The notes under the pieces were generated by a model. It was not told the origin of the DNA. It saw nothing but the letters and a program-made list of their open reading frames with translations, and made no database searches. From Azospirillum melinis (lineage in GTDB: Bacteria > Pseudomonadota > Alphaproteobacteria > Azospirillales > Azospirillaceae): a stretch of 62,379 nucleotides of DNA. The position numbers and the translations under genes were made by a program. The number at the start of each line of letters is the position of its first letter. Position 1 is the first letter of the stretch. The stretch is taken from assembly GCF_013340935.1 (NCBI RefSeq), contig NZ_WHOS01000044.1, forward strand, positions 1-62,379, written 5' to 3'. This document shows, piece by piece, positions 26,014 through 35,355 of the stretch.

Positions 26014-29000
26014 ATGACGGATACCCAGTCCAACACCGCCGCCGCGTCCGACACCATCGTCGACCCGCTGTGGCCCGGTCCCTGCCTGTTCGTGCCGATC
26101 GGCATCGAATGCCTGCTGGTCGGCGTTCCCAACCAGCAGGGCAGCTGGGCCGACCTCGCCATCGACTACCGCAAGGTTCCGGCGAACGTCGATCCCGAGC
26201 CGCAGCCCTTCCAGCTCCGTCCCGCCAACGCCCCGCCCGGCACCGGCGCCCATTTGCAGGCGACCCTGCCGATGGGCTACCGCCAGGGGCAGCAGCAGCC
26301 CGACGGCTCGGTCCTGTTCCCGCCGATCCCGAACCGCTGGCTGGTGGCCCGCTCGGTGGTCGCCACACCCGGCGCCGCTCCGGTGTTCACCGTGTGGGTG
26401 CTGCAGGGCGATTTCCTGGGCGACATGGCGGAGGGCAGCAACACCTATCCCGACCCCGTCCAGACCGGCAACACCCAGTGGGTCGGCCGCGCCTTCACCT
26501 TCGACAATTGGACCAACCCGGCCGGTCCGGCGCAGCCGCTGCTGCGGTCGGTCGGGCCGGGCTCCGTCAGCTGGGTGGTCACCTACGACAACACGCTGAA
26601 TGTGCTGAGCTTCTACGACAGCCTGTCGGACGTGTCCTCGGGCAACGTCACCTACGCCATGCTCGGCTGGTACAGCCCCTCGGGCTTCGATCCGCTGCTG
26701 GGCGTCACCGAGACCGACCCGCAGGGCTTCACCACCCAGGACGAATGGCAGTCGATCCTGAACACGCTGCTGCTCAACGTCCATGGCGAGTCCGGGCTGG
26801 CGGCGGCGCAGGCGGTCTGGCAGGCGTGGCAGGCGGCCAATCCGATCAGCGGGGGTGCCACCATCCCGGCGATCCAGATGCAGCTCGCCAGCCAGACGCT
26901 GTGCCACGGCATGGTGTTCGGCATGTCGTGGAACGGACCGCAGCAGAGCTATCCGCGCGACCCGGTGCTGAACGGCCAGAATCCGGTGTCGGTCGCCGTC
27001 GGCGGCACCGGCGTCGAGGCGATCGCCGCCTGGATGGCCACCATCCTGAAGCAGCCCGATCTGGAGGATTTGATCCTCGCCGTGCAGCAGGATCTGGTGT
27101 TCGACTATCTCCAGCAGCCGTCGGTGTTCGCCACCCGGACGCTGGAGGCGCGCTTCGCCAAGGCCGACGGCGGCACCGTCTGGCTGGTGGCGCGGCCCGA
27201 CTACGATCCCTCCGACCGCGGCCGGACCCTGCAGACGGTGGACCTGTCGCCCGCCCAGACCCAGGCGCTGACCGCTCTCAACGACGATCAGGCGGCGCTC
27301 GATGCAACCAGCCAGCTGATCGCCTCGAATGTCTGGCAGCTCTTCGCGCTGGTCTACAAGCTCCAGCAGCTCGGCCCCTTCTCGCCCGATACCCAGACGG
27401 TCCAGGACGCCATCGACGCCGTCATGGCCACCCTGACGACGCTCGACGCCCAGCGCACCGCCCAGGCCGCCGCCGTCGACACCGACAAGACGGCGCTGAC
27501 GGGCCTGCTCGGCAGCGAATTCGTGCTGACCAGCAACGGGAACACGCGGTTCCACGCCCCGGCGGCGACGACGGTCATGGTGGCCGGCGCCCAGCAGGAC
27601 ACCCGCCTGCTGCCCCCCGGAACCGACGGCGGCCCCGAGGACAGCCTGTTCAGCCGCTTCACCGGCCAGACGGTGTCGGCGCTGACGGTGATCGAACCGG
27701 TCGGCGGCACCACCCAGACCATCGATGCCGGCGACCTGACCAGCCGCGTCCCCACCCTGCCGCCGGCCAATTCCGGCGTGCCGAAGGAGATGACCGACTA
27801 TCTGGTCGAGGTGATGCTGTTCGACACCTCCAACGCGCGCTTCCTGGCCGCCATCGCCTATCAGAAGGCCGGGGTCACGCCGACATCCGCGCAGCTGGAC
27901 ACGCTGGCCAGGACCATCGCCGCCCAGCAGACGGCGCCGTGGAACGCCACCCCCGCCACCCCCTACAACGAGGAGACGGTGGGGGCCGCCGTCGGCTTCA
28001 CCGGCGTCGTGCCGCTGAAGCGGTCGGTGCTGCCCTGGTCGCCGCCCTGGACGCCGCTCTACATCGACTGGCAGGTCACCTGGTATCCGGCCGCGGACGC
28101 CGCCGCCGGCATGCTCGACGGCTGGACGCTGGAGGGGTTCGACTACAGCTGGACAGGCACCGCCATCGGAACCGCGAGCGAGACCATCAGCGGCCGGTCG
28201 CTGGTGGGCACCCAGATCGCCGCCGGGCTGGCGGAGAAGCTGAACGATCTGGTCACGCTCAATCCCAATTTCGACGAGCTGCCGCAGTACCAGCAGGACG
28301 CCCTGACCCAGGCCGCCGCCGACATCGCCGAGTATGACATCGTCACCGAGGCGCTGAGCGGCTTCGGCGGGTTCATGCTGATGCAGCAGGGCCAGATGAC
28401 GGAGCTGACCAGCGACGATCCGGCCATCGAGAGCTGGCTGGAACTGGCGCCGTCCATCGTGCCGCTGCCGGGCAGCGGGACCGACGGCAGCGCGCCGGGC
28501 TTCTATCCGGTGCGGTCCGGCCATTACGTCATCAACCAGCTCTGGGTGGTGGACGCCTTCGGACAGATCCTGCGCACCACCAATGCCGGCGAGGACGTGC
28601 TGCCGATCCGCTCCAAGAGCGTCACCACCCCCGACGCCGGCGGCCAGGACAACAAGCGCTTCGTCCAGGTGGCGCCGCGCATCCAGCAGCCGGCCCGCGT
28701 GGCGCTCAATCTGCTGGACGCCGAGGACGACGCGATCCCCACCAACTCGTCCAACCTGACCAGCCCGGTCGCCGGCTGGCTGCTGCCCAACCATCTGGAC
28801 AACAGCGTGCAGGTGTTCGCCGCCGACGGGACGCCGCTGGGCGAGATCCTGCCAGTGGAGACCGACAACGGCCGCGGCATCCGCTGGGATCCGGCGCCGG
28901 GGCTGAACCTGCCGCTGGGCTCGCCGCCGGCCATTGGCAACGCCCATCTTCTCGGCTTCGTGCAAGGGCTGCTGGCCCAGGGGCCGGTCTCCGGCGATCA

Positions 29001-31305
29001 GGCGTTGCAGGATCTGCTGGACGTCATCGACGTCACGCTGTGGCGCACCACGGCGACGCCGCAGCCGGACGGCGACAATCTCGCGGTGCTGATCGGTCAG
29101 CCGGTGGCGGTGGTGCGGGCGGACATCGCGCTTCATCTCGACGGCGACCCGGCCTACGACCAGTCCTGGGCGGCCACCGGCAAGAACGACGACGGCGGCG
29201 TCACCGCCATGCCCTTCCCCGTCTATGTCGGCGACATCGCCTATGACGGCAACGGCGCGCTCGGCTTCTTCCTCGACGACGATTACTCGCTGCTGAATCC
29301 GCTGCGCGGCTTCGACACCGCCTTCGGCACCGTGCGCCGCGCCCTGTCCTCGCGGACCGGCAACCCGCGCAGCAACCTCGGCAGGGCGATGGCGCGGCTG
29401 CCGACCCTGCTGGCGGCGGACAGCCCGGCCACGACCTCGGGCTATCTGAACCCCGACCCGTCCTTCACCCTGCTGCCCGACGGGCCGGTCCACCGGCTGA
29501 CGGTGCTGATGGACCCGCGCGGGTCCATCCCCGCCGTCTCGGGCATCCTGCCGGTGGAGACGGTCTCGCTGCCGCCGGGGGTCGTTTCGGCGATGAACAC
29601 CCTGCTGGCGACCTTCCGCGTCGGCCCACTGCTGATCGACCCGCGCGAGGTGCAGATGCCGCTGCCCGGCAACGTCTCCGGCACCTGGTCGTGGATCGCC
29701 AGGACCGGCGTCACCGTGTGGGAGACCGTCGCGAACCTGAAGAGCAGCCAGCCCCAGGCGCTTCTGCCGACGGCCATACCGGCGGCGCGCGAAGGCTGGC
29801 TGGGGCTGGTTCCCACCCCGTCCAGCGGCCAGTCCGGCGGCTCGCTCAAGACGACCCGGGCCGTCGCCGACCAGAAACTCGCCCACATGCAGTTCCACGA
29901 GAGGTACAAAGCCATGGCAGCGGCCCCCACAGCGACCACGCCGCCCTATTACCAATACCGGTTCGACCCCAACAGCCTGATCATCGGCGCGACGACCGCG
30001 CCGACGCTGACCGTCACCAACCCCAACGCGACGACCGCGCTGACGGGCACCCAGACCATCTTCGTCAAGATCCCGGTGGGCACCGGCGCCGACGCCATCG
30101 CCACCAGCCTGGGCGGGGTTTCGGTGACCACCAGCACCCCGACGTGGCTGGCCCTGCCCTTCTTCAGCACCAACCCGCCCTACATCAAGCTGACCGGCCC
30201 GGCCCTGGCGGCGGGGGCCAGCCTGTCAGTCTACTTCAACAATCTGGTGGTCAACGATGCGGTCGGCACCGCCGCCTTCCCGATCCAGGAGAGCTTCACC
30301 GGCGGCGGCACCACCGCCGTCACCATCGTCAAGACCAACCAGCCGCTGGCGATCCAGCAATTCTACGCCAACCCCATCACCGTCGCGCAGGGACAGTCGA
30401 CGACGCTGAACTGGACGGTCTCGGGCGGCAGCTACGTGCTGATCCAGCCCGGCAACATCAAGCGCCCGGTGCAGGGCAGCAGCTTCACCGACAGTCTGCA
30501 GATGCCGGTGTCGCAGGCACAGACGATCTACACGCTCCAGCTCTACACCGACGACCGCCAGTTCAAGCAGGCCGTCACCACCGCCTATCTCGGACCGGTC
30601 AGCGCCACGCTGTCCTGCGATCCGAGCGGCCCGATCGACACCGACGCCAGCGCGGTGTTGAGCTGGAGCAGCACCTACGCCGTCACCCCGCTCTATCTGT
30701 CCACCCCCAGCGGCGCGCAGCGCGTCGGCGCCCAGGGGCAGCAGCCCGTGGTTCCCGGCAGCTACCTGACCGGCAACCAGTCCAGCGTGACCTTCTCGTT
30801 GCAGGCGCTGGGCTATCAGGGGCCGGTCAACAAAACGGCGACGGTCACCTTCAATCCGGTGCGGATCCGCTGGTTCCGCTACACCGACTCCACCCTGACC
30901 CAGGTCAGCTACGATGTGGTCAATCCGTCTCCGGGATCGCCGACCGTGAGCAGCAGCGGCCAGGACTACACGCTGACCGCCTATGGTCCGGGTGCGGGAA
31001 GCGGGCCGCTGGTCGCCCATCTCGGTCCGGGGCCGTATCTCCAGGTCCAGCTCCTCAGCGCGACGCCGAGCCCGGCCACCCCCGGCGCCACCGTGACGGT
31101 CAGCTACCAGACATTGAACGCAACGTCGGCAACCCTGGCGGTCGGCAACCAAGCCGCGATATCTGTTCCGCTCGACACGACAAAACAGACGGGACAAACA
31201 ACCATTACAGCGCCGTCGGCCTCGACTGTGCTAACATTGACCATCTCCGGTAACGGACAGGCGCCGGTCTCCAGCGAGCTGGACCTGCCGGTCACCACCG
31301 GCTGA
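26014..31305 (+). CDS. Unknown-function giant protein with C-terminal Ig-like domains (1763 aa)
   Basis: ATG at 26014, 14 bp after the previous stop with CGGAG upstream. The N-terminal ~1300 residues are an unrecognised mixed region starting PLWPGPCLFVPIGIECLLVG, with Trp/Tyr-rich beta stretches (WQVTWYPAADAAAGMLDG) and a helix pair near residues 400-500. Residues ~1306-1450, ~1450-1530, ~1530-1610 and ~1675-1763 look like successive beta-sandwich or Ig/PKD-type domains (QGQSTTLNWTVSGGSYVL, TDASAVLSWSSTYAVTPL, PGATVTVSYQTLNATSAT). Such arrays normally extend or display a head domain outside the cell, yet no signal peptide is visible. It is the last large protein before the acyl-carrier module. 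Confidence 0.78.
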   Translation: MTDTQSNTAAASDTIVDPLWPGPCLFVPIGIECLLVGVPNQQGSWADLAIDYRKVPANVDPEPQPFQLRPANAPPGTGAHLQATLPMGYRQGQQQPDGSVLFPPIPNRWLVARSVVATPGAAPVFTVWVLQGDFLGDMAEGSNTYPDPVQTGNTQWVGRAFTFDNWTNPAGPAQPLLRSVGPGSVSWVVTYDNTLNVLSFYDSLSDVSSGNVTYAMLGWYSPSGFDPLLGVTETDPQGFTTQDEWQSILNTLLLNVHGESGLAAAQAVWQAWQAANPISGGATIPAIQMQLASQTLCHGMVFGMSWNGPQQSYPRDPVLNGQNPVSVAVGGTGVEAIAAWMATILKQPDLEDLILAVQQDLVFDYLQQPSVFATRTLEARFAKADGGTVWLVARPDYDPSDRGRTLQTVDLSPAQTQALTALNDDQAALDATSQLIASNVWQLFALVYKLQQLGPFSPDTQTVQDAIDAVMATLTTLDAQRTAQAAAVDTDKTALTGLLGSEFVLTSNGNTRFHAPAATTVMVAGAQQDTRLLPPGTDGGPEDSLFSRFTGQTVSALTVIEPVGGTTQTIDAGDLTSRVPTLPPANSGVPKEMTDYLVEVMLFDTSNARFLAAIAYQKAGVTPTSAQLDTLARTIAAQQTAPWNATPATPYNEETVGAAVGFTGVVPLKRSVLPWSPPWTPLYIDWQVTWYPAADAAAGMLDGWTLEGFDYSWTGTAIGTASETISGRSLVGTQIAAGLAEKLNDLVTLNPNFDELPQYQQDALTQAAADIAEYDIVTEALSGFGGFMLMQQGQMTELTSDDPAIESWLELAPSIVPLPGSGTDGSAPGFYPVRSGHYVINQLWVVDAFGQILRTTNAGEDVLPIRSKSVTTPDAGGQDNKRFVQVAPRIQQPARVALNLLDAEDDAIPTNSSNLTSPVAGWLLPNHLDNSVQVFAADGTPLGEILPVETDNGRGIRWDPAPGLNLPLGSPPAIGNAHLLGFVQGLLAQGPVSGDQALQDLLDVIDVTLWRTTATPQPDGDNLAVLIGQPVAVVRADIALHLDGDPAYDQSWAATGKNDDGGVTAMPFPVYVGDIAYDGNGALGFFLDDDYSLLNPLRGFDTAFGTVRRALSSRTGNPRSNLGRAMARLPTLLAADSPATTSGYLNPDPSFTLLPDGPVHRLTVLMDPRGSIPAVSGILPVETVSLPPGVVSAMNTLLATFRVGPLLIDPREVQMPLPGNVSGTWSWIARTGVTVWETVANLKSSQPQALLPTAIPAAREGWLGLVPTPSSGQSGGSLKTTRAVADQKLAHMQFHERYKAMAAAPTATTPPYYQYRFDPNSLIIGATTAPTLTVTNPNATTALTGTQTIFVKIPVGTGADAIATSLGGVSVTTSTPTWLALPFFSTNPPYIKLTGPALAAGASLSVYFNNLVVNDAVGTAAFPIQESFTGGGTTAVTIVKTNQPLAIQQFYANPITVAQGQSTTLNWTVSGGSYVLIQPGNIKRPVQGSSFTDSLQMPVSQAQTIYTLQLYTDDRQFKQAVTTAYLGPVSATLSCDPSGPIDTDASAVLSWSSTYAVTPLYLSTPSGAQRVGAQGQQPVVPGSYLTGNQSSVTFSLQALGYQGPVNKTATVTFNPVRIRWFRYTDSTLTQVSYDVVNPSPGSPTVSSSGQDYTLTAYGPGAGSGPLVAHLGPGPYLQVQLLSATPSPATPGATVTVSYQTLNATSATLAVGNQAAISVPLDTTKQTGQTTITAPSASTVLTLTISGNGQAPVSSELDLPVTTG

Positions 31306-31362
31306 CCCGGCCCGCGCCGCCGCCGTCCCGATACCCGATCGACCTCAACCGAAGGAACGCCG

Positions 31363-31641
31363 ATGCCCGACTCCACCCCCTTCGCCGACAGCCCGGTCTG
31401 GGGCGGTATCAAGGACTGTATCGTCAAGGTCGTGCCCAGCCTGCGCGAGACCGAGTTCACTCCCGACACCCGTTTCGACCGGCTGGGGCTGGCGTCGATC
31501 CAGGTCATCACCATCACTTTCGAGATCGAGGAGCTGTTCGGCGTCGGCATCGTCGATGAGGGGCTGGACGTCTTCGAGACCTGCGGCGAACTGGAGGTGC
31601 TGGTCCGGCGTCTGGCCGCCGCCAGAGAGGTGACGGCATGA
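31363..31641 (+). CDS. Acyl carrier protein
   Basis: A 92-aa acyl/peptidyl carrier domain. The phosphopantetheine attachment serine is predicted at Ser45 in RLGLASIQVITITFEIEE, which matches the D/G-x-S-L-x-x-V pattern and is followed by the usual amphipathic helix. It carries acyl intermediates as thioesters for the adjacent ketosynthase and ligase. It lies 57 bp after the 1763-aa gene and its stop overlaps the ketosynthase start (ATGA). It is a dedicated carrier rather than the housekeeping ACP, judging by its divergent serine motif and location. Confidence 0.88.
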   Translation: MPDSTPFADSPVWGGIKDCIVKVVPSLRETEFTPDTRFDRLGLASIQVITITFEIEELFGVGIVDEGLDVFETCGELEVLVRRLAAAREVTA

Positions 31642-32873
31642 CAGGCGGTCGGTACCGCCGCCCCGACGGCTCGCACCGGGTGGTGGTGACCGGTGTGGGC
31701 GCCGTCACCGGCTTCGGCGTCGGCCTTCCCGCCTTCTGGCAGGGCGTGACCGAGGCGCGCACGGCCATCCAGCCCACCCGCCGGACCTTCGAGGGAATGG
31801 AGGTCATCCGCCCGGCTGCGACCGTCGCCGGCTACCGGCCGCTGGATCATTTCAGCGAGGCGCAGCTGCTGACCTGCGAACCCTTCGTGCAATATGCGCT
31901 GCTGGCCGCGAACGAGGCCATCGCCGCCGCCGGCCTGACCTCCGCCGACCTGACCGATGCGGCCATCGTGCTCGGCTGCGGCGGCGGCGGCGAGATCTCG
32001 CGCGAAGAGACGGCCATCCACCTGTTCGCCAACCGGCGGCCGCGCGCCCATCCGACCACGGTGCCGCGCACCAACCATCAGGCCGCCTGCGGCATGATCG
32101 CCATCGAGCACGAAATCCTCGGGCCGTCCTTCGTCATCGCCACCGGCTGCGCTTCCGGGTCGCACGCCATCTCGCAGGCGGCGATGATGGTGCGTCACGG
32201 CTATGCCGAACGCGCGCTGACCGGCGGGACCGAGGCCAACGTCATCTATGCGGTGATGCGCGCCTTCGATGCGGCCCGGACCATCGCCTCCGACACCTGC
32301 CGTCCCTTCTCCTCCGGCCGCTCCGGGCTGGCGCTGGGCGAAGGCTCCGGCATCCTGGTCATCGAGACGATGGAGTCCGCCGACAGGCGCGGCGCCCCGG
32401 TGCTGGCGGAGATCGCCGGCTTCGGCATGTCGAGCGACGCCACCGACACCGTGCAGCCGACGATCCGTGGCCCGGTCCGGGCCGTGATGCAGGCCCTGGC
32501 CGACGCCGGGCTCAACACCGATGAGATCGGCTATCTCAATGCCCACGGCACCGGGACACCGCTGAACGACCGGGTCGAAACGGCGGTGGCCCATGCGGTG
32601 TTCGGTCCCCATGCGGCGCGGCTGATGATGTCCTCCACCAAATCGCAGATCGGCCACACCTTCGGCGCCGCCGGTGCGCTGGAGCTGATCGCCACCATCC
32701 TCGGCCTCACCCGCGGCGTGGCGCCGCCGACCGTCAATTACCAGGGCGCCGACCCCGACTGCGACATCGACTGCGTTCCGAACGAGGCGCGCGCCCATCG
32801 CTTCGGCGCCGCCGTCTCGCAGTCCTTCGCCTTCGGCGGCGTCAACGCGGCCATCGCCGTGCGGGCGGTGTGA
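31638..32873 (+). CDS. Beta-ketoacyl-ACP synthase (FabF-like)
   Basis: A 411-aa condensing enzyme of the KAS I/II fold. Catalytic residues are visible: Cys171 in ATGCASGSHAI, His303 in NAHGTGTPLND and His340 in KSQIGHTFGAAG; the closing SFAFGGVNAA is typical. It should condense malonyl-ACP with an acyl-ACP, here probably on the adjacent dedicated carrier. Overlapping start and stop with the ACP gene indicate coupled synthesis. No ketoreductase, dehydratase or malonyltransferase is in the cluster, so either one extension step occurs or housekeeping FabD/G/Z enzymes assist. Confidence 0.93.
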   Translation: MTGGRYRRPDGSHRVVVTGVGAVTGFGVGLPAFWQGVTEARTAIQPTRRTFEGMEVIRPAATVAGYRPLDHFSEAQLLTCEPFVQYALLAANEAIAAAGLTSADLTDAAIVLGCGGGGEISREETAIHLFANRRPRAHPTTVPRTNHQAACGMIAIEHEILGPSFVIATGCASGSHAISQAAMMVRHGYAERALTGGTEANVIYAVMRAFDAARTIASDTCRPFSSGRSGLALGEGSGILVIETMESADRRGAPVLAEIAGFGMSSDATDTVQPTIRGPVRAVMQALADAGLNTDEIGYLNAHGTGTPLNDRVETAVAHAVFGPHAARLMMSSTKSQIGHTFGAAGALELIATILGLTRGVAPPTVNYQGADPDCDIDCVPNEARAHRFGAAVSQSFAFGGVNAAIAVRAV

Positions 32874-32880
32874 GGCGGCG

Positions 32881-34569
32881 ATGGCGGGGCTTCTGAACTG
32901 GCTCGACCATGGCGGGGCCGCAGGCGACCCGCTGTGGCATTTTCCCGCCGAAGGGATCGACCGGCGGCTTTCAGAGCTGCGGACCCAGTCCGGCGCCATC
33001 GCCGCCGGGCTGGCGGCCCGCGGCATCCGGCCGGGCGACCGCGTGGTGATGCTGCTCGACACCGGTTCAGCCGCGGTCTCCCTGCTGCTGGCGCTGTGGC
33101 AGCTGCAAGCCGTACCGGTGCCGCTGCGGCCCTGGTCGGGAACGGCTTCGGAGACGGCTTCAGGTGCGGCCGGCGGCACCGACCGGGCGGGCGGCTTCCT
33201 GCGTTTCCTGCTGGAGGTGACGCGGCGAAGTGATGCGCGGCTGGTGGTGACCGACCGTCCCGCTGTTGTTCCGCAGTTGGAACCGCTGCTGACCACGGTG
33301 GAGGCGCTGGAGGCGCCGCTTGAGCGGTTGCCGGCGACGATTGGCGATTGCAGGGCCGACGGGCTGGCGCTGATCCAGTTCAGTTCGGGCAGCACCGGAC
33401 AGCCCAAGGGCGTGATGGTCACCCACGCCATGGTGATGGCGCAGCTCCGCCAGCTTGCCGACAATTATGCGGCTGCCGGCAGCGGCCGGTCGCCGCGGTC
33501 CATTGCGTCCTGGCTGCCCTTCTATCACGACATGGGGCTGTTCATCGGCATTCTGCTGCCGCTGTTCACCGGCGCCGATGCCATGGTCGCACCCCCCGCC
33601 TGGTACATGCGCAATCCGGCGCGCTGGTTCGCCGCGATGGCCGCGCGGGGCAGCGATCTGACGTTCTCCACCAGTTCGGTGCTGGCGGCGACGCTGCGCG
33701 GGGTGCGCCGCCTGCATGGCCGCGGCTGCGACCTGTCGGCGCTGATCCTCTATGTCGCCGCCGAGAAGATCAGCCCGGCGGTGCTGGACGAGGCGGCGGC
33801 GGTCCTGGCGCCGCTGGGGATGCCGCCATCGCAGCTGCGCGCCGGCTATGGCATGGCGGAATACACGCTGGGCTGCACCCACAGCCGTGATCCGGGGCTT
33901 CGCCGGCTGCGCGTGCGCATCGCTCCGGGAGGCCGGGTGCTGACCGGCGACGACGGCGGTGGTGGTGACGGTGACGGTGAAGCGCTGGAACTCGTCTCGG
34001 TCGGCCGGCCCAACGATTCCTGCGACCTCGTCGTGCGCGACGAGGCCGGCCATCCGCTCGGCGAGCTGAGGCTGGGCGAGATCACGGTCGCCGGGCCCTG
34101 CCTCACCCCCGGCTACTGGCGGGACGAGGCGATGACGCAGCGGGCGCTCGGCCGGGGATGGATGCGCTCCGGCGATCTGGGGTTCCTGCACGATGGCGAG
34201 CTGTTCTTCGTCGCCCGCAAGGACGAGATGCTGGTGGTGGGCGGCCGCAACGTCATCCCCGCCGATGTCGAGCTGGAGGTCGAATCGCTGCCCTTCGTCG
34301 GCCCCGGACGCGCGGTGCTGTTCGGTGCCGACGAGCCCGGCGGACCGCGTCAGGTGCTGCTGGTCGAGGGAAACGCCGCATCGCCGCCGCCGGTCGTCAG
34401 TGGACGGCTGACGGCGATCCGGCGCTGCATCCTCGACGGCTTCGGCTTCGTGCCGACCGACATCGCCGTCGTGCCCAAGGGAACCATCGAGAAGACCTCC
34501 AGCGGCAAGAAGCGCACCGCGGTCATCCGCCGCCGCTGGCAGGCCGGAGCGATTCCGCAGCTGGCCTGA
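32881..34569 (+). CDS. Fatty-acyl-AMP ligase (FAAL)-like adenylating enzyme
   Basis: A 562-aa member of the ANL superfamily. The AMP-binding P-loop FSSGSTGQPKGVMV is near residue 165, then SWLPFYHDMGLFIG, the pattern typical of fatty-acyl-AMP ligases that load acyl chains on carrier proteins instead of CoA. GYGMAEYTLG supplies the adenine-binding motif, SGDLGFLHDGELFF the hinge, and SSGKKRT the C-terminal catalytic lysine region. It sits 7 bp after the ketosynthase, so the likely reaction is fatty acid + ATP to acyl-AMP and transfer to the ACP at 31363. It is the last gene of the 27-kb run, and its stop lies inside a terminator stem. Confidence 0.9.
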   Translation: MAGLLNWLDHGGAAGDPLWHFPAEGIDRRLSELRTQSGAIAAGLAARGIRPGDRVVMLLDTGSAAVSLLLALWQLQAVPVPLRPWSGTASETASGAAGGTDRAGGFLRFLLEVTRRSDARLVVTDRPAVVPQLEPLLTTVEALEAPLERLPATIGDCRADGLALIQFSSGSTGQPKGVMVTHAMVMAQLRQLADNYAAAGSGRSPRSIASWLPFYHDMGLFIGILLPLFTGADAMVAPPAWYMRNPARWFAAMAARGSDLTFSTSSVLAATLRGVRRLHGRGCDLSALILYVAAEKISPAVLDEAAAVLAPLGMPPSQLRAGYGMAEYTLGCTHSRDPGLRRLRVRIAPGGRVLTGDDGGGGDGDGEALELVSVGRPNDSCDLVVRDEAGHPLGELRLGEITVAGPCLTPGYWRDEAMTQRALGRGWMRSGDLGFLHDGELFFVARKDEMLVVGGRNVIPADVELEVESLPFVGPGRAVLFGADEPGGPRQVLLVEGNAASPPPVVSGRLTAIRRCILDGFGFVPTDIAVVPKGTIEKTSSGKKRTAVIRRRWQAGAIPQLA

Positions 34570-34600
34570 CCCGGCTTTGCTGCGGAAAGCCGGGTCAGGC
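34564..34600. terminator. Bidirectional terminator containing both stop codons
   Basis: A perfect 15-bp inverted repeat, GCCTGACCCGGCTTT and AAAGCCGGGTCAGGC, with the 7-base loop GCTGCGG. The TGA of the plus-strand ligase (34567-34569) and the TGA of the minus-strand MBL protein (34595-34597) are symmetric positions in the two arms. The AAA/TTT next to the loop make short U-rich ends in both directions less clear, but the site is well placed to separate convergent genes. Confidence 0.75.
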
Positions 34601-35350
34601 TGTGGGTGCCTGGGCCTGGAGGACGATCCGCTCCCCCGGCTGGGCGAGACTCATGCGTGTGTCGGCAGCGCAGGCGGCGGCCAGCCGGTCCCGTTCGCCC
34701 ATGCGGACATGGTAGAGGCGCATCGCGCGGACGCCGAGCCGCTCGGGGAAATCGGACAGCTGGCTGAAGGCAGCGTGGAAGGGTTGGAGCGGGTCCGGCT
34801 CCACCGTCAGGCACTCGTGGAACAGCAGGTCGGCACCGCGGAAGAGATCTTCCGACTCCGCTGTGGCGCGGCCGTCGCCGGAATGGGCGAAGGCGACGCC
34901 GTCCGCCTCCAGCCGGATTGCGCGGTTGGGCATGGAATGGCGGGTGAGGGCGGTGCGCAGGCGGAAGGGGCCGAGCGTGCCGTCTTCCGGGGTTTCGATC
35001 CAGCGCAGCGGAAAGGAGAGCGACCGTTCGGGATCGGTGGCGCCGGCCTGGAACAGCAGGGCCAGCTGCTTCCACCCGCCGACGGTGGTGACGATGTCCA
35101 GCGGCTTGCTGCGGCGGTCGTCGGTCCAGCGGATCAGCGTCGGCACCAGTCCGAAGCAATGGTCGGGGTGATGGTGGGTGAAATAGAGCGCGTCGATGGC
35201 ATCGGGGTCCGGCACCTCGCGCCACAGGACGGGCGGCACGGAATGGCCGCAGTCGATCATCAGGCGGAAGCCGTTGGCGGCGACGATCAGCGAGGAATTG
35301 GCGAAGGAGGGGTCGGCCGCTTCGCCGACGCCCAGAACCTGGATGTCCAT
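34595..35350 (-). CDS. MBL-fold metallohydrolase
   Basis: A 251-aa metallo-beta-lactamase-fold protein of the RNase Z/PhnP-like branch. Metal ligands are in THHHPDHCFG near residue 65, Asp in AHSGDGRAT and a late His in LYHVRMG. It begins MDIQVLGVGEAADPSFANSS, the typical first strand of this branch. It is the final gene of an ABC importer operon (5 bp after a permease), so it may hydrolyse a phosphodiester or ester taken up by the transporter. Substrate unknown. Confidence 0.88.
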   Translation of the reverse strand: MDIQVLGVGEAADPSFANSSLIVAANGFRLMIDCGHSVPPVLWREVPDPDAIDALYFTHHHPDHCFGLVPTLIRWTDDRRSKPLDIVTTVGGWKQLALLFQAGATDPERSLSFPLRWIETPEDGTLGPFRLRTALTRHSMPNRAIRLEADGVAFAHSGDGRATAESEDLFRGADLLFHECLTVEPDPLQPFHAAFSQLSDFPERLGVRAMRLYHVRMGERDRLAAACAADTRMSLAQPGERIVLQAQAPTA

Positions 35351-35355
35351 GAGGG

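Noticed and set aside
7575..34569. Contractile injection system, type VI secretion or phage-tail cluster
   Set aside because: No sheath, tube, baseplate, ClpV-type ATPase or tail-fibre motifs were found; the large proteins do not match these families.
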